A stretch of 64,000 nucleotides of DNA from Zygnema cylindricum (lineage: Eukaryota > Streptophyta > Zygnematophyceae > Zygnematales > Zygnemataceae), in NCBI GenBank assembly GCA_037447655.1, contig JBBHKE010000905.1, forward strand, positions 415,473 to 479,472, written 5' to 3'. Position 1 is the stretch's first letter, and every line of letters starts with the position of its first letter. This document shows positions 52,327 to 62,880 of the stretch, in pieces. Position numbers and translations under genes: made by a program. A model generated the notes under the pieces. It had not been told where the DNA came from. It did no database searches and saw nothing but the letters and a program-made list of their open reading frames with translations.

Positions 52327-52759
52327 AGGCTTGTGGCTTTCCGGTTGTGATCCCGCAGACCCACTTTCTGCCGATCTTGTCTTTGCATTGAGGTGGAGTT
52401 GCGGAGTTGGCGACGACTGTCACCTACCCCAACATTCCAAGCTCCGCACGGGAAGCTTCGAGCATGGTGGGCATTTGGAGGTTCAAAATCCCAACCCAAT
52501 AAGTCGTCATCATTGACACCCACTGTGCTTTGAAGCTCAAGCTCCGCGAGCTTCTGTAGCAACTCCTGTCTTTGTCTTTGGAGTCGTTGGGCTAGTGTAA
52601 GAGGTGCAGGCCGGGAAGAAGATCCCAAGCGGAGGGCAGCTAACTCATCAGCCATTGCGGCCAAGTGGTGACTTTGTTGCTGTATAATGATCTCCGGCGT
52701 AAACTTTGGTGTAGCAACCGAACCTTGCTCGGGTCTCTTCGCTGTTGGCATAAGTTAGC
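52302..52759 (-). CDS. Gypsy E gag-pro linker ORF
   Basis: A 149-codon frame with TPEIIIQQQSHHLAAMADEL and LTLAQRLQRQRQELLQKLAEL, a strong coiled-coil prediction by heptad inspection, then DDDLLGWDFEPP and a basic region. It matches 44560-44930 of the other copy (LLKLEGLSPRT-like repeats, VGVGDNRRQLRNSTLAQR). Probably the gag C-terminus or a spacer before protease. Confidence 0.65.
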
Positions 52760-54372
52760 GCCCCCACGCGTAAAGGAGTTGGAGGAGTAGAGGGTTAACG
52801 GTGGTTTCCCCTTCCCCAGTAAACAAAGCAAACTGCATCATTTCCTTGGGTATTCCATTTTTCCAAAAACATTGCCCTTCCTTATGCCCCTGAAATCCAC
52901 AAGCTTATTACTTGGCTCCCTCGTTAGTATATTTACTCGATATATTTGGAGATTTGGGCGTCATAAAACTTTGGAAGTTTGATTTGCCGCAACTGAGATT
53001 GGGACATCTTAGAGGTTACGCTTAGTGGAGTTGGACGATAAGTTTCTTTGGTTACTGGTGTCTTGTCCTCTCCCCTCCCCCCCTTGAACCTTTCTTGCTA
53101 TTTCATGGTTCTTTTTCTGCCCGTTCTTTCTCCTATTCTTTAAGTTTCAAAGCCAACTTTGGTTTAAGTTTTCTAGTGCTATGATTCCACCCATGACCCG
53201 GTTGCTAACAATTCAGGCAATTATAGAGAAATACCCGCTCATGGCTCCTATAGCTAGCTCTGACCCGTTGTTAGCCACTTGTATCTCTTAAAGCTTTCGA
53301 AGAGCTTAAAGTTCAGCCTGTTCCTCCTCATTCAAACAGGTCTCCCCGGCGAATCCTGCAAAATTTGCTTGGGCCTTGCCGGTCACGGCCTTCTCCCTTG
53401 CCTCACAATGGACGAAGTGGTCCTACAACTTCATGGCCACCAGAGAAATGTCCTTGGGTGAGGGATTAATGTCCTGAATTGCCTGTCTGGCAACCCAATT
53501 GTCCAGTGCAGTCTGCCGTGTCGGCCCGAAGGAATTACGGACAACGATGAAATATTTTGTGGCCATTGCCAGAAGATGAATCGTGGACAGCTTTCTCTTT
53601 TGACAAAGACTGGAGAGTTGGTTAAAAAGAGTCTGGGGAGTCTCGTTCTTCAAACATCGGAATTCATGAATTCCTTGATTGCGGAATCATTCCTCTTTGT
53701 GTAGAGGTGTCTCCAGATATTCAACAGGGTGGTACAAGGGTTTAGGTTGGCCACCATGCGAGTTGCTGCCTGGACTTTCTGGATCGCCTGCAGCTGGTTA
53801 ACATAGGCACTTCCTTGTGCGTGTAGTTTAATGCCCTGTGTAAAGGAAGCATTCACATGGGTCGGCGCAGCCGCGGCCAAGTCAGCCTCTGCTTGCAAAA
53901 CAGCGGCATCAAGGGTTAGATCCAAGATTTTAATGCTAAGAGCCAACAATAGAGGTTGATGCTCCTTGTTATCTGCCAACGCCCCTCCAGACAGGTAGTT
54001 GACCATCATGGGGAAGAGGGTGGTTTCGAAGTCATCAGGAATGGCTCCCCCTCGGTACTTGTTTATCTCAGATTGAGTGAAAGATTTCCACAACAACTCG
54101 AAATCTGAGAATGCAATCCCCGAGCTATCTCCGCTAAAGATCCGAATATCCCCCATTTCTTTTTTTTCCTCTGTAGAGTTGGTGAAATGAGAAGAGGAAG
54201 GCTTGGTGGTGCTGACAAACTGAGCGCGCGAGATGACTTTCGTATCCTTTTCCTCAGGATCGGAACCGGTTCCTTCCTTGCTAGAAGGTGCGGCCCCCTG
54301 TGGTGTGGATCCCCCTCCCAATGAGGAAGGACAAGCGTCCGAAAAGATGGTTGGAGGTAGGATGTCCCCCAC
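52760..54372 (-). pseudogene. Gypsy E gag: capsid and nucleocapsid
   Basis: The frame 53650-54372 has a low-complexity start, then FSDFELLWKSFTQSEINKYRGGAIPDD and helical Ala/Gln-rich stretches. The frame 53423-53653 gives ETPQTLFNQLSSLCQKRKLS and NSFGPTRQTALDNWVARQAIQDINPSPK. Nucleocapsid remnants (GFQGHKEGQCFWKNG near 52840-52900) have stops. It is a large, unusual gag with only weak resemblance to standard Ty3 capsid. Reading is open upstream of 54372 through one TGA. Confidence 0.75.
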
Positions 54373-54414
54373 TACTCATCTATATCCAACACAATATTGT
54401 GGATCGCAGAGAAT

Positions 54415-54660
54415 TGAAACTCTGAAACCTCCATTGGCCCTCAGAGTATGCAGATCCAAAAGAAGCTAATCTAGATAGTGCCGACTCCAAGTTAATATAA
54501 ACCCAAGTGACTGACCCCTTGACAGTCAGAACCCCAATATAGATTCACCCCTGTGAAATAACACTTTCTGTGTGCTCAGTTCCACCACAGAATGCAAAGT
54601 TAGAATATGAGATTTGGACACATTCACCCACTTTGACTTTCCCTTAGAAATACAGCCACC
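54415..54660 (-). repeat. Copia LTR fragment
   Basis: TGAAACTCTGAAACCTCC to AAATACAGCCACC, about 95% identical by eye to 26208-26456 of the solo LTR. The right end stops where the solo LTR continues CTGGCAGAC, and no AGAAT duplication is found, so it is a truncated LTR or a recombination scar in the gypsy gag. Confidence 0.8.
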
Positions 54661-55401
54661 ATGCGACCCACAAACAGCTATAGCAGGAGAAACAATTGGC
54701 GAAGGAGAGGGATCTAGACAGTCTTGGGGTCCTGTGGCGTGTTCCAAAGAGTGAGAGAAATAAGGTGGAGGAGCAGATGACGGGGGCTCCAAGGATTTTC
54801 GGGGAGAAGTGAGGGCACGTGTCAGAGCCCTCAAGGGGATGTGAATTCTCTCGTCACGTCGTAACTACACTAAAGCCTCCACAGCAGTAGACACCTCCAC
54901 TGTGACAAAGGTAGTCTCTCCCCGAAGAGCCGAAGCGTTTCCAAAAGGTAGATCTGCACCCAAACCCTCCACATTAGGTCCTGTGTTTTACTCTTCATTC
55001 CGCGAAAGGAGAGTCTCTTAGCTTTGCTCCGAAGAAGGCATTTCAAGCTGGGTACTGGCGAGAGGAGAAGTCCCCTCTACTAGAGCTTCTGAATGCGGCC
55101 CTATTTTTGAGGTAGGAGGAACCTTTCCGTTAAGAATCCCACCTGTCCTACGCCGAGCTTCCCTTATGAGCGTCAATTCGTGTTCCCATGTCTTTCGCCT
55201 CTCTTCCTCTAAGGCCTCCCAATCTACCATGATGGGTCCGGCCCCTGCCATAGCCTGTCGTTGGGATTTCATAACCTCCACTAGTTCCTTGGCTTTTTCC
55301 ACTACTTTGGTAAGATGCGCTATCTCGATTCCCGGAATTTCATGATCATTAGGTGTGGTCCGCCAACATCCCTCGAACAAATCTTCTGGCCGCGTACCCG
55401 T
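54661..55401 (-). pseudogene. Gypsy upstream ORF, C-terminal part
   Basis: The minus frame 55018-55401 continues across the copia G insertion from 61858: TRPEDLFEGCW, then EIPGIEIAHLTKVVEKAKELVEVM and DWEALEEERRKTWEHELTLIREARRR, a charged coiled-coil type region. The frame at 54661-54834 adds RALTSPRKSLEPPSSAPPPY, low complexity. No known domain. It may be an N-terminal gag extension of gypsy E or part of a separate element that carried the alpha LTR. Confidence 0.6.
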
Positions 55402-56453
55402 TGAAACTTTGAGACCTCTATAAGTCCTCAGAGTGGACAGCTTCTCAGAAGCCTCTAGGATAATCTTGACCCCTTTGTGTTTCAGCAGAAATAACAGCCA
55501 CCCTGGCAAACAAAAACACTGATAAACTTCATCCATGTTAAGACAGTCTCTCGTGAGTCGATAGCAAAATGAATCTCTGAATTTGCTCCCCTGAGCAGTA
55601 AGTTATGGAGGGTCAAAGTTGACCTTTTGTACAGAAGCTCTCTGGGAGAGAGGGTCATATCTCCTAATTTTTCTAAGTCTTATCTCTCTGACAGACTCTA
55701 TCTACTGATGTACGGAGCCAATCAGAATGCAGCTCCGTACACAAAAGTACAGGTGACGGTCTACTTTCTGTACGAACATTGTACGACATGGCCTAAATGT
55801 CGACACGTGGTATATCCGGATTCGTTCCCGTAATCCTCGGAGATGCGGCGATCTAATGTTATTCCGCCACGTGTCGTCCGATGTGGCGATTTCCATAAAC
55901 CGCCGAAATCCTCTTCCGCAATCTCGGCGTTAATTCCGGCCGTCAGATTAAATTCATATTTAATCGTAGCTGTAATAAATGCATGTGCGATATTCTTTTC
56001 TATAAAGAAACAAATGTGTGGTATTGGTTTCTTATCCGTACCGCTATCCGTACTTTTACAATTATGGATCTATGTCTCCCGTAATCAGTTATAGTTAAAT
56101 GTATTTTCCTACTTAATAACATTTATATAAATATCATACCCTATTTTGGGTAACATTCGATGAAGACTTAAAGGCTAAGGCTACCGTCTACCGTCTGCCT
56201 ACCGGCCGGTAGGTACAAAAAATAAATCCTCTAGCCGGCAATATCTTTTTAGTAATAAAACCCCTAACTAATATATAATCCCGTAAACTTCTGGTTAGCC
56301 TAGGTAGCCATGGCTGTAGCTCCCTCTCCCATTCTCAGTGACTGCGACAAGTTTGAGAGTTGGAGAGAGAAGTTAGAGGTAGACTGCCTCGTCTTCTTTC
56401 AATATTTTTATTTAGACCTAGAAAATACTTTAAATGGATCATTAATTTCTACA
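55402..56453 (-). repeat. Element G 3' LTR
   Basis: 1052 bp, TGAAACTTTGAGACC to ATTAATTTCTACA on the plus strand. Contains the palindrome GTACGGAGC/GCTCCGTAC (55710-55740) and an antisense tRNA-like block at about 56170-56241. Confidence 0.92.
55710..55740. promoter_or_regulatory. LTR palindrome around CCAAT, covarying with element A
   Basis: Arms GTACGGAGC (55710-55718) and GCTCCGTAC (55732-55740), 13-base spacer containing the CAATCAG core. Compared with element A both arms changed at the paired position (AAC/GTT to AGC/GCT). Confidence 0.5.
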
Positions 56454-58150
56454 CTCCCCTTATTTTCTAGTCAATCTTTAATTTCAGACCACACTTCTCC
56501 CTGCAGAAAATTAGCTTAGGGGAAGGCACAGGTTTGGTCATCATATCTGCTACCATCTCACTATCTGGTCAGTACTCTAAACTGATTATTTTGTTTTCTA
56601 CTTTCTCTCTAACAAAACTGAGTCTAATGTCCATGTGCTTGGCTTTAAAATGATGTTTAGGATTGGCAGAAATAGCGATTGCTGCTTGATTATCACAAAA
56701 TATTTTCTGCACACCACTCTTAAGGTGACCAAGCTCACCAAGCAAAAACTTGACCCACATCAATTCTTTTACAGCAGAGCAAGAGGCCATATACTCAGCC
56801 TCCCGGGTGGATTGAGCAATAACTTTTTGCTGTTTGCTACTCTAACAGCAAGCCCCATCACCCACATATAATACATATCTAGAAGTGCATCTCCTCATCG
56901 GAGCATCACCATAACTAGCATCACTCCAAGTAGTGATGTCAGTATTCTCCCCACCCAAATGCAACCATAGATCCCTAGTTCCTATCAAATATCTAAGGAC
57001 TCTCTTAGCTGCCTCCCAATCCCTCTTAGTGGGAGCATTTAGACTTCTACTCAGCACTCCTACAGCTGCAGCTAAATCCGGCCGGGTACAATTCATAAAA
57101 TAGATTAGACTTCCCACTACTTGCCTGTAAGGAATAGTCTGCATCAACTTCTGTTCTTTAGGAGATAATTCCTCGTCTAAGACTATGACTCCTTCTTCCT
57201 CACTCCCCTCACTTCCCTTCTTCAACTCCATTGGAGTTGTAGAACTATTAACTTTATCCATTTGAAATTTTTCAAGCATGTTCCCTATTACTTTCTTTTG
57301 AGTCAATCTTATAATTTTTCTTTTTTGGTCTCCCTCTACTTGAATTCCCAAAATATATTTTGCTTCCCCCATATCCTTCATTTCAAATCTCCCCTTAAGA
57401 TCGGTTTTCAGTTTTTTAATTTTTTCCATTGATTTACTTAAGAGAAGCAAATCATCAACATAAATTGCAATAAATATAAAACCTTCCTCATATTCGAAAA
57501 CATAGATTGAGTGATCTGAGCTGATCCGGATATATCCCAGACCGGTAAGAAACTCATCAAGCTTTTTATTGCACTGTCGAGGCGGGTGTTTCAAACCATA
57601 AAGAGATTTAATCAGCCGGCATACCTTACTCTCCTCTCCTTCCTCCACAAACCCTTCGGGTAATCACATGAAGATCTCCTCTCACAATTCTCCATGCAAG
57701 GAGGTTGTCTTGATGTCCATCTGGTGCACTTCCATGTCTTCCGCCGCTGCTAAACAGAGAAGTATGCGGACGGAGGGAAATCTGACCACCGGGGCAAAGG
57801 TTTCCTCGTAGTGAATTCCCTCTTTTTGTGTAAATCCCTTTGCCCGTAATCGGGCCTTGTAGCGCTCGATTGTTTTATCTGGGTTCAGTGTTAATTTGAA
57901 AACCCACTAACAACCGATTGGTTTTCGGTTAGGTGGACAATCCACCAGCTCTTATGTATCGACTGCCATAATTGAGGCAATCTCCTCATTGATGGCTTTC
58001 TTCCACCGGTTTCTTTCTGGACAAGTCATCGCCTCTCCATAAGTTTGAGGTTCATCTTGATGAGATAGTTTAGTTACCTTGCTATTAACCTGTTTTTCTT
58101 GTAGTCTTTTGCTACTTCTCCTTCCCCCCTCAAAATTTGAGGCCGGAATA
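56454..58150 (-). pseudogene. Element G reverse transcriptase and RNase H
   Basis: The frame 56842-57648 has KLDEFLTGLGYIRISSDHS, YVDDLLLLSK, KYILGIQ and YFMNCTRPDLAAAVGV. The frame 56569-56790 has the RNase H ASCSAVKELMWVKFLLGEL, FCDNQAAIAI and HHFKAKHMDIRLSF. Upstream RT from 57650 to about 58060 is broken by several stops (WVFKLTLNPDKTIERY, ETFAPVVRFPSVR). Dead copy. Confidence 0.9.
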
Positions 58151-59799
58151 GATGGTTCTCATGGATTCTTTCGAACAAACTCGGCTTCTCCCCTATCCCT
58201 TGATTCCGAATCAATTTCCACCACGTCTCCCGCTTCCGGTTGAGTTGTCAGTGGAGTTTCCACAGCCGAGTCCTTTTCGGTCTGATTTGTATCTGCAATA
58301 ATGTCATCTTCTCTAAAACGCGGATAGTTAGGGAGCTCAAAGTCATCGGAATTTTTTGACTCAAATCTGATTTTTACTGACTTTGTATATTTGAAGGAAT
58401 CCACAAACTTTCCTTCATTCCTAACTACTAGATGCTTTTCTAAGATCATATCTCCTCTTTTTAGATCATAAACTCTATATCGTTTAACAACCTCATCATA
58501 TCCTAATAAGTATCCCGGTTTTCCTTTAGGATCTAGCTTCCTATTAGACCGATCTGTATATAGGTTGAATACTTGACTGCCGAAAACCTTTAAGTGAGAT
58601 AAGTCAGGTTTCCGGCCGGTCCATCTCTCATACGATGTTTGACTTTTTATAGCTGAAGTAAGAACTCTATTTTTGAGGTAATTAGCACAATTCATTGCTT
58701 CTGCCCAAAACCTTTTTTCTATCCTCTTATCCGACAACATACTTCTAGCACTATCACTTAGTGTTCTATTAAACCTTTCTGCTACCCCATTCTATTCCGG
58801 GTTTTCTGGAACTGTCTTTTGGTGTTGGACCCCATCTTCTCTCAAGAAATCCTCAAACTGGTTAGAAGTATACTCTCCACCATTTTCACTCCTTACTCTC
58901 TTGATTGGCGTTTCATGAAGTTTTTCACTCCATGCTTTATATTGTCTAAAACAATCGTGAGCTTCGGACTTGTTTTTCAAAAAATTCACTCTGGAATACC
59001 GAGACCAATCATCAGTGATAGTCATTATAAATCTCTTCCCCCCCGATGAGGGCACTTTAGCTGGTCCCCAAATATCTGTGTGTATTAGATCTAGAATTTT
59101 TTCTCCCTTATAGGGGGCTGTTTTAAGAAAGGGTAATCTGTGTGTTTTACCTTGAGCACATCCACTACAATCACTTATATTATCATTCTCACTTAACTTA
59201 ATCCCTTCCACCACTCCCATCGTTTTCATCTCTCTTAACTTGTCTAGATTCACATTCCTAAGCCTCTTATGCCACATCATAATATCATGAACACCAGCAT
59301 AATAAAGTTTATTCTTTTTATTACTTAAAACCAGCCTAAACATCCCATGGCTACCTTTCTCAGCAATGAAATACATGTCCTCCTCAAAACTAGCAGTAAA
59401 GACTCCTTCCCTAGTGCTAGTAAAAAAACCCTTATCATCTAATACGGATGTAGAGATGAGGTTTTTGTTCAGCTCCGGAATAAACAATACATCGGAGAAT
59501 GTTAATATGGATGTCTTTCCTTCTACTAACACTTTCAAATCTACCGATCCTACAAGAGTAGTGGTGACTATCCTCCCATCCCCGTACTCTATCTCTACGG
59601 TGGGAATATTTCTTATCTTAGTGAACGGCTGCCTATCCTTACACATGTGCATAGAGGCACCTGAATCTACAATCCAGCCTGTTTCACCTTTCAATCCAGC
59701 GTAAGCATTTCTACCTTTGTGGTATTTCGACCTTGTTTTTCCCCTCCAACTCCTCATCCAAAAGGAGCTCATCGTCCTTGTCCTCGGATTCCGCCTCAT
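58151..59799 (-). pseudogene. Element G protease and integrase
   Basis: The frame 58792-59799 has protease VDSGASMHMC, GAG-pre-integrase MMWHKRLRNVNL (the GH of the zinc finger reads RN), CSGCAQGKTHRLP, then HTDIWGP and RSENGGEYTSNQFEDF, where the second catalytic Asp is Glu. The frame 58159-58740 holds the C-terminal part (RFWAEAMNCANYLKN to KIRFESKNSDDFELPNY). A TAG near 58795 separates the two. The altered catalytic Asp indicates decay. Confidence 0.88.
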
Positions 59800-60823
59800 G
59801 TACTTGTGTCACAAGGGCCTTTTTCTTTCCTCTCGGGGTACCACCGGTCTGCCCCTCTTTTAACCGAAGTTCGGTTAGCTTAGTGCACTCTGCCATATAG
59901 TGCCCCAGTTTTTTACAAAAATGACATAAACCTTTGGGAGCTCTAGGTCCGAACTCGTCGGTCTGATTTTTCTGCTTCCTCTCCCCATTGTTTCCGACCG
60001 ATTTCTGGGAATCCTTGTTCCTCCAATCGGTCGCAGTTGCCAAGGCTTGGCCACTATTTCCTCCTCTTCAGATCTCAATCATATTCTCCCGAACGAGAAT
60101 CATCCCTACCAGTGAGTTCCATATCCACCTTGAGTCCGGCAAGTCCTGCACACGGTTGACTATGTTCTCGAACTCATCGGGTAACTTCATCAGTAAACAG
60201 TTAACCTTTTCTTTTTCACTAAAATCTTTTCCCGCACTCTCTAGCTCCATGAAGAGTGTAGCAAACTCATTGCAAAAATCCAACATCTTCCCCCCTTTGT
60301 ATACATACTCCTTAACTTTCTGATCACCCTACTGTTGTTGCTGAATCTTACCACTTCGGTACATCTCTATGAGAGCCATCCAAAGATGGGATGCTCTTTT
60401 TGCCTAAAAATGAGGACATGCAAGTCCTTGAGTCAGATGGCGTAGGATGAAATGCTTTGCCGCCATATTGTTGAAATCCCATGCTTTAGTATCATTCTCC
60501 TCGTTCCTCGGAATAGGTGACACGAATGCCAAACTAGTTGTTATTGGTGTGGTCGCCTCCTTCTCCTTTCCTTTGTCCACCACCTCTCCTTCTTTAATTT
60601 CCTCCGTTGAAGGTGGATCCTCTTTTCTGGTGAATCTGCTTCCTTCAAACCCTGGAGGAATTCCAAGACTTGATGGACGCCCCAACCGTCCACTCACTAT
60701 CCCCCAAAACCTTTTTTCGCATAGAGCTCCTATCATCATACTTTCCCAATATATGAAGCCACTTCCATTAAAGATTCGTACCCTAAAGGGTGGGCCCATA
60801 ACTTGAAATTCTGAGACCTCCAT
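59800..60823 (-). pseudogene. Element G gag
   Basis: The ATG at 60823 is inside the 5' LTR. The first frame (60404-60823, 139 codons) ends HLTQGLACPHF with TAG at 60404-60406, about the same gag position as in C and D. The frame 60068-60286 has the gag C-terminal domain and 59711-60043 the zinc knuckle CHFCKKLGHYMAEC. Confidence 0.88.
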
Positions 60824-61857
60824 AAGTCCTCAGAGTGGACGGCTTCCAAGAAGCCTCTAGGATAACCCTGACCCCTTTGAGTTTCAGCAAAAATAACTGC
60901 CACCCTGGCAGACAAAAACTCTAACCAACTTCACCCCTGCGAAGACAAGACTCCCCTGAGTCGATAGCAAAAAGAATCTGTGAATTTGCTTTCCTGAGCA
61001 GTAAGTTATGGAGGGTCAAATTTGACCTTTTGTACAGAAGCTCTCTGAGAGAGAGGGTCCTATCTCCTAATTTTTATAAGTCCTATCTCTCTCACAGACT
61101 CTATCTACTGAAGTATGGAGCCAATCAAAATGCAGCTCCGTACACAAAAGTACAAATTCCGGTGTACTTTCTGTACGAACATTGTACGACATGGCCTTAA
61201 TGTCGACACGTGGTATGTCCGGATTCGTTCCCGTAATCCTCGGAGATGTCGCGATCCAATGTTATTCCGCCATGTGTCGTCCGATGTGGCGATGTCCATA
61301 AACCGCCGAAATCCTCTTTCGCGATCTCGGCGTTAATTCCGGCCGTCCGATTAAATTCATATTTAATCGTAGCCGTAATAAATGCATGTGCGATATTCTT
61401 TTCTATAAAGAAACAAATGCGCGGTATTGGTTTCTTATCCGTACCGCTATCCGTACTTTTACAATTATGGATCTATGTCTCCCGTAATCAGTTATAGTTA
61501 AATGAATTTTCCTACTCAATAACATTTAAATAAATATCATACCCTATATTACGTAACATTCGATGAAGACTTAACGGCTAAGGCTACCGTCTACCGTCTG
61601 CCTGCCGGCCGGTAGGTACAAGGATCAAATCCTGTAGCCGGCACTATCTTTTTAGTAATAAAACCCCTAACTAATATATAATCCCGTAAACTTCTGGTTA
61701 GCCTAGGTAGCCATGGCTCTAGCTCCCTCTCCAATTTCTCAGTGACTGCGACAAGTTTGAGAGTTGGAGAGAGAAGTTAGAGGTAGACTGCCTCGGCTTC
61801 TTTCTATATTTCTATTTAGACCAAGAAAAAACTTTAAATGGGTCATTAATTTCTACA
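60804..61857 (-). repeat. Element G 5' LTR
   Basis: 1054 bp, TGAAATTCTGAGACC to TTAATTTCTACA. Antisense tRNA-like block at about 61574-61645. Followed by CCCGG, then interrupted gypsy coding. Confidence 0.92.
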
Positions 61858-62756
61858 CCCGGAACCTCAAGATCGGTAGGTTAAGATCTCCACAGCCCTT
61901 CGGTAGGGCAAACACGAGTGGTGTTGGGAGCAAGTCTCTCGGTGGAGGGTGTAATAGGAGTTGCGGACGTCTCCTCCTAGGGGAAAGGAGCAAATCTCCC
62001 CTTGGTGTCACGGTAGTCAAACCTCTTTCCCCTCACTGGATTTGGTGCGCCCCTCTTGATACCCCCTTCTCCTCTACGAGGCCGAGAAGAGGTACCTTCG
62101 CGGGAAGGTCTGCTGGCTACGCTGTTGTGAGAGGAAGATGGGGGAGGGCGAGAATAGGGGGCTCTGTGGGACCGGTCCTGCACCGATTGTGAAGAGTTGC
62201 TCTTCGAAGAACTGCTCAAAATCTCCACCACCCCTTCCACGGGTCTAACCATTCTTACTTGATCTGTCCGAGCCACTCTATCTACCTACTCCTTCACCTT
62301 GAGCTCATGGAGGTCGTGAAGGGCAAGGAGTTCCTTACGACCTGGGCGACGTGGATTTGTCGAAACCGTGGTGTCAATCTGGATCTCGGCGCGTGGAATT
62401 TTAGATCGAGTGTGAAGCCCGCCCTTTGGAAGAGGACCCACATGGGGCTCCCTCTGCGCATGACGCTTTGGTCGGGCCTTGGGAGACACCCAGTTCCTTC
62501 CTTAGGCTTGAGTTCTGGTGTCTTTCCGTTCCTCAGCATAGACCCTAGGGACCTCAGCCAAGGAGGGGTAATGTTCGGGAGTCAGACGCGGAGGAGGAGG
62601 AGGAGAAGAAGCACCATCCGGTCCTTTGGCCGGAGAATCAAAGATAATCTCCATGGGTTCAGACTCCTCAGACCTTTGGGACTGTTTCTCCCGTACAGCC
62701 CGCTCCTGTCAACCTTGCTCTCCAGATCCATTATCCGTAGCCTCTCCTCCCACCAT
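61858..62756 (-). pseudogene. Gypsy upstream ORF, N-terminal part
   Basis: The ATG at 62756 opens MVGGEATDNGSGEQG. The frame continues with SPPPPPRLTPEHYPSLAEVPRV, SPKARPKRHAQREP, KVKE, RPVEGVVEILSSSSKSN and SRPSREGTSSRPRRGEGG, with in-frame stops near 62711, 62502, 62286 and 61977. It then joins the 55401 fragment across element G. Pro/Ser/Arg-rich and probably disordered and basic at the end; no known domain. Reading through single stop codons over 900 bases suggests recent decay of a real ORF. Confidence 0.6.
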
Positions 62757-62880
62757 GATCACAAAGGGAACGAGAGAGATAATATGGAATACCACTAGAG
62801 CTCACTCCCAAAAAGAGAGCTTCCGAAGTTCAAGCTCTTATCTCCTCTAATCCGAGCAGACAGGTTGCTTTTCAGTACTC
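62757..62880 (-). other. Gypsy leader with putative self-priming site
   Basis: The stretch between LTR and ATG. Bases 62858-62879 form a perfect 22-base inverted repeat with 63431-63452 in the LTR and lie within about 2 bases of the LTR end, where a primer-binding site is expected. No tRNA-complementary sequence starting TGG is seen here. Confidence 0.6.

Larger units (their letters stand above)
55402..61857 (-). mobile_element. Element G: Ty1/copia retrotransposon in gypsy E region
   Basis: Two subfamily 1 LTRs (55402-56453 and 60804-61857), near-TSD CCCGT (55397-55401) and CCCGG (61858-61862) with one mismatch, primer-binding site at 60789-60803 with one mismatch, polypurine tract next to 56454. 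Flanking coding sequence reads continuously when G is removed. Coding regions are more decayed than in A and C. Confidence 0.93.

Noticed and set aside
55397-61862. Perfect target duplication for element G
   Set aside because: CCCGT and CCCGG differ at one base, so it is recorded as a decayed duplication, supported by continuous flanking coding.
62259-62798. 179-codon plus-strand ORF
   Set aside because: It is antisense to the Pro/Ser-rich gypsy ORF; low complexity on both strands makes long shadows likely.
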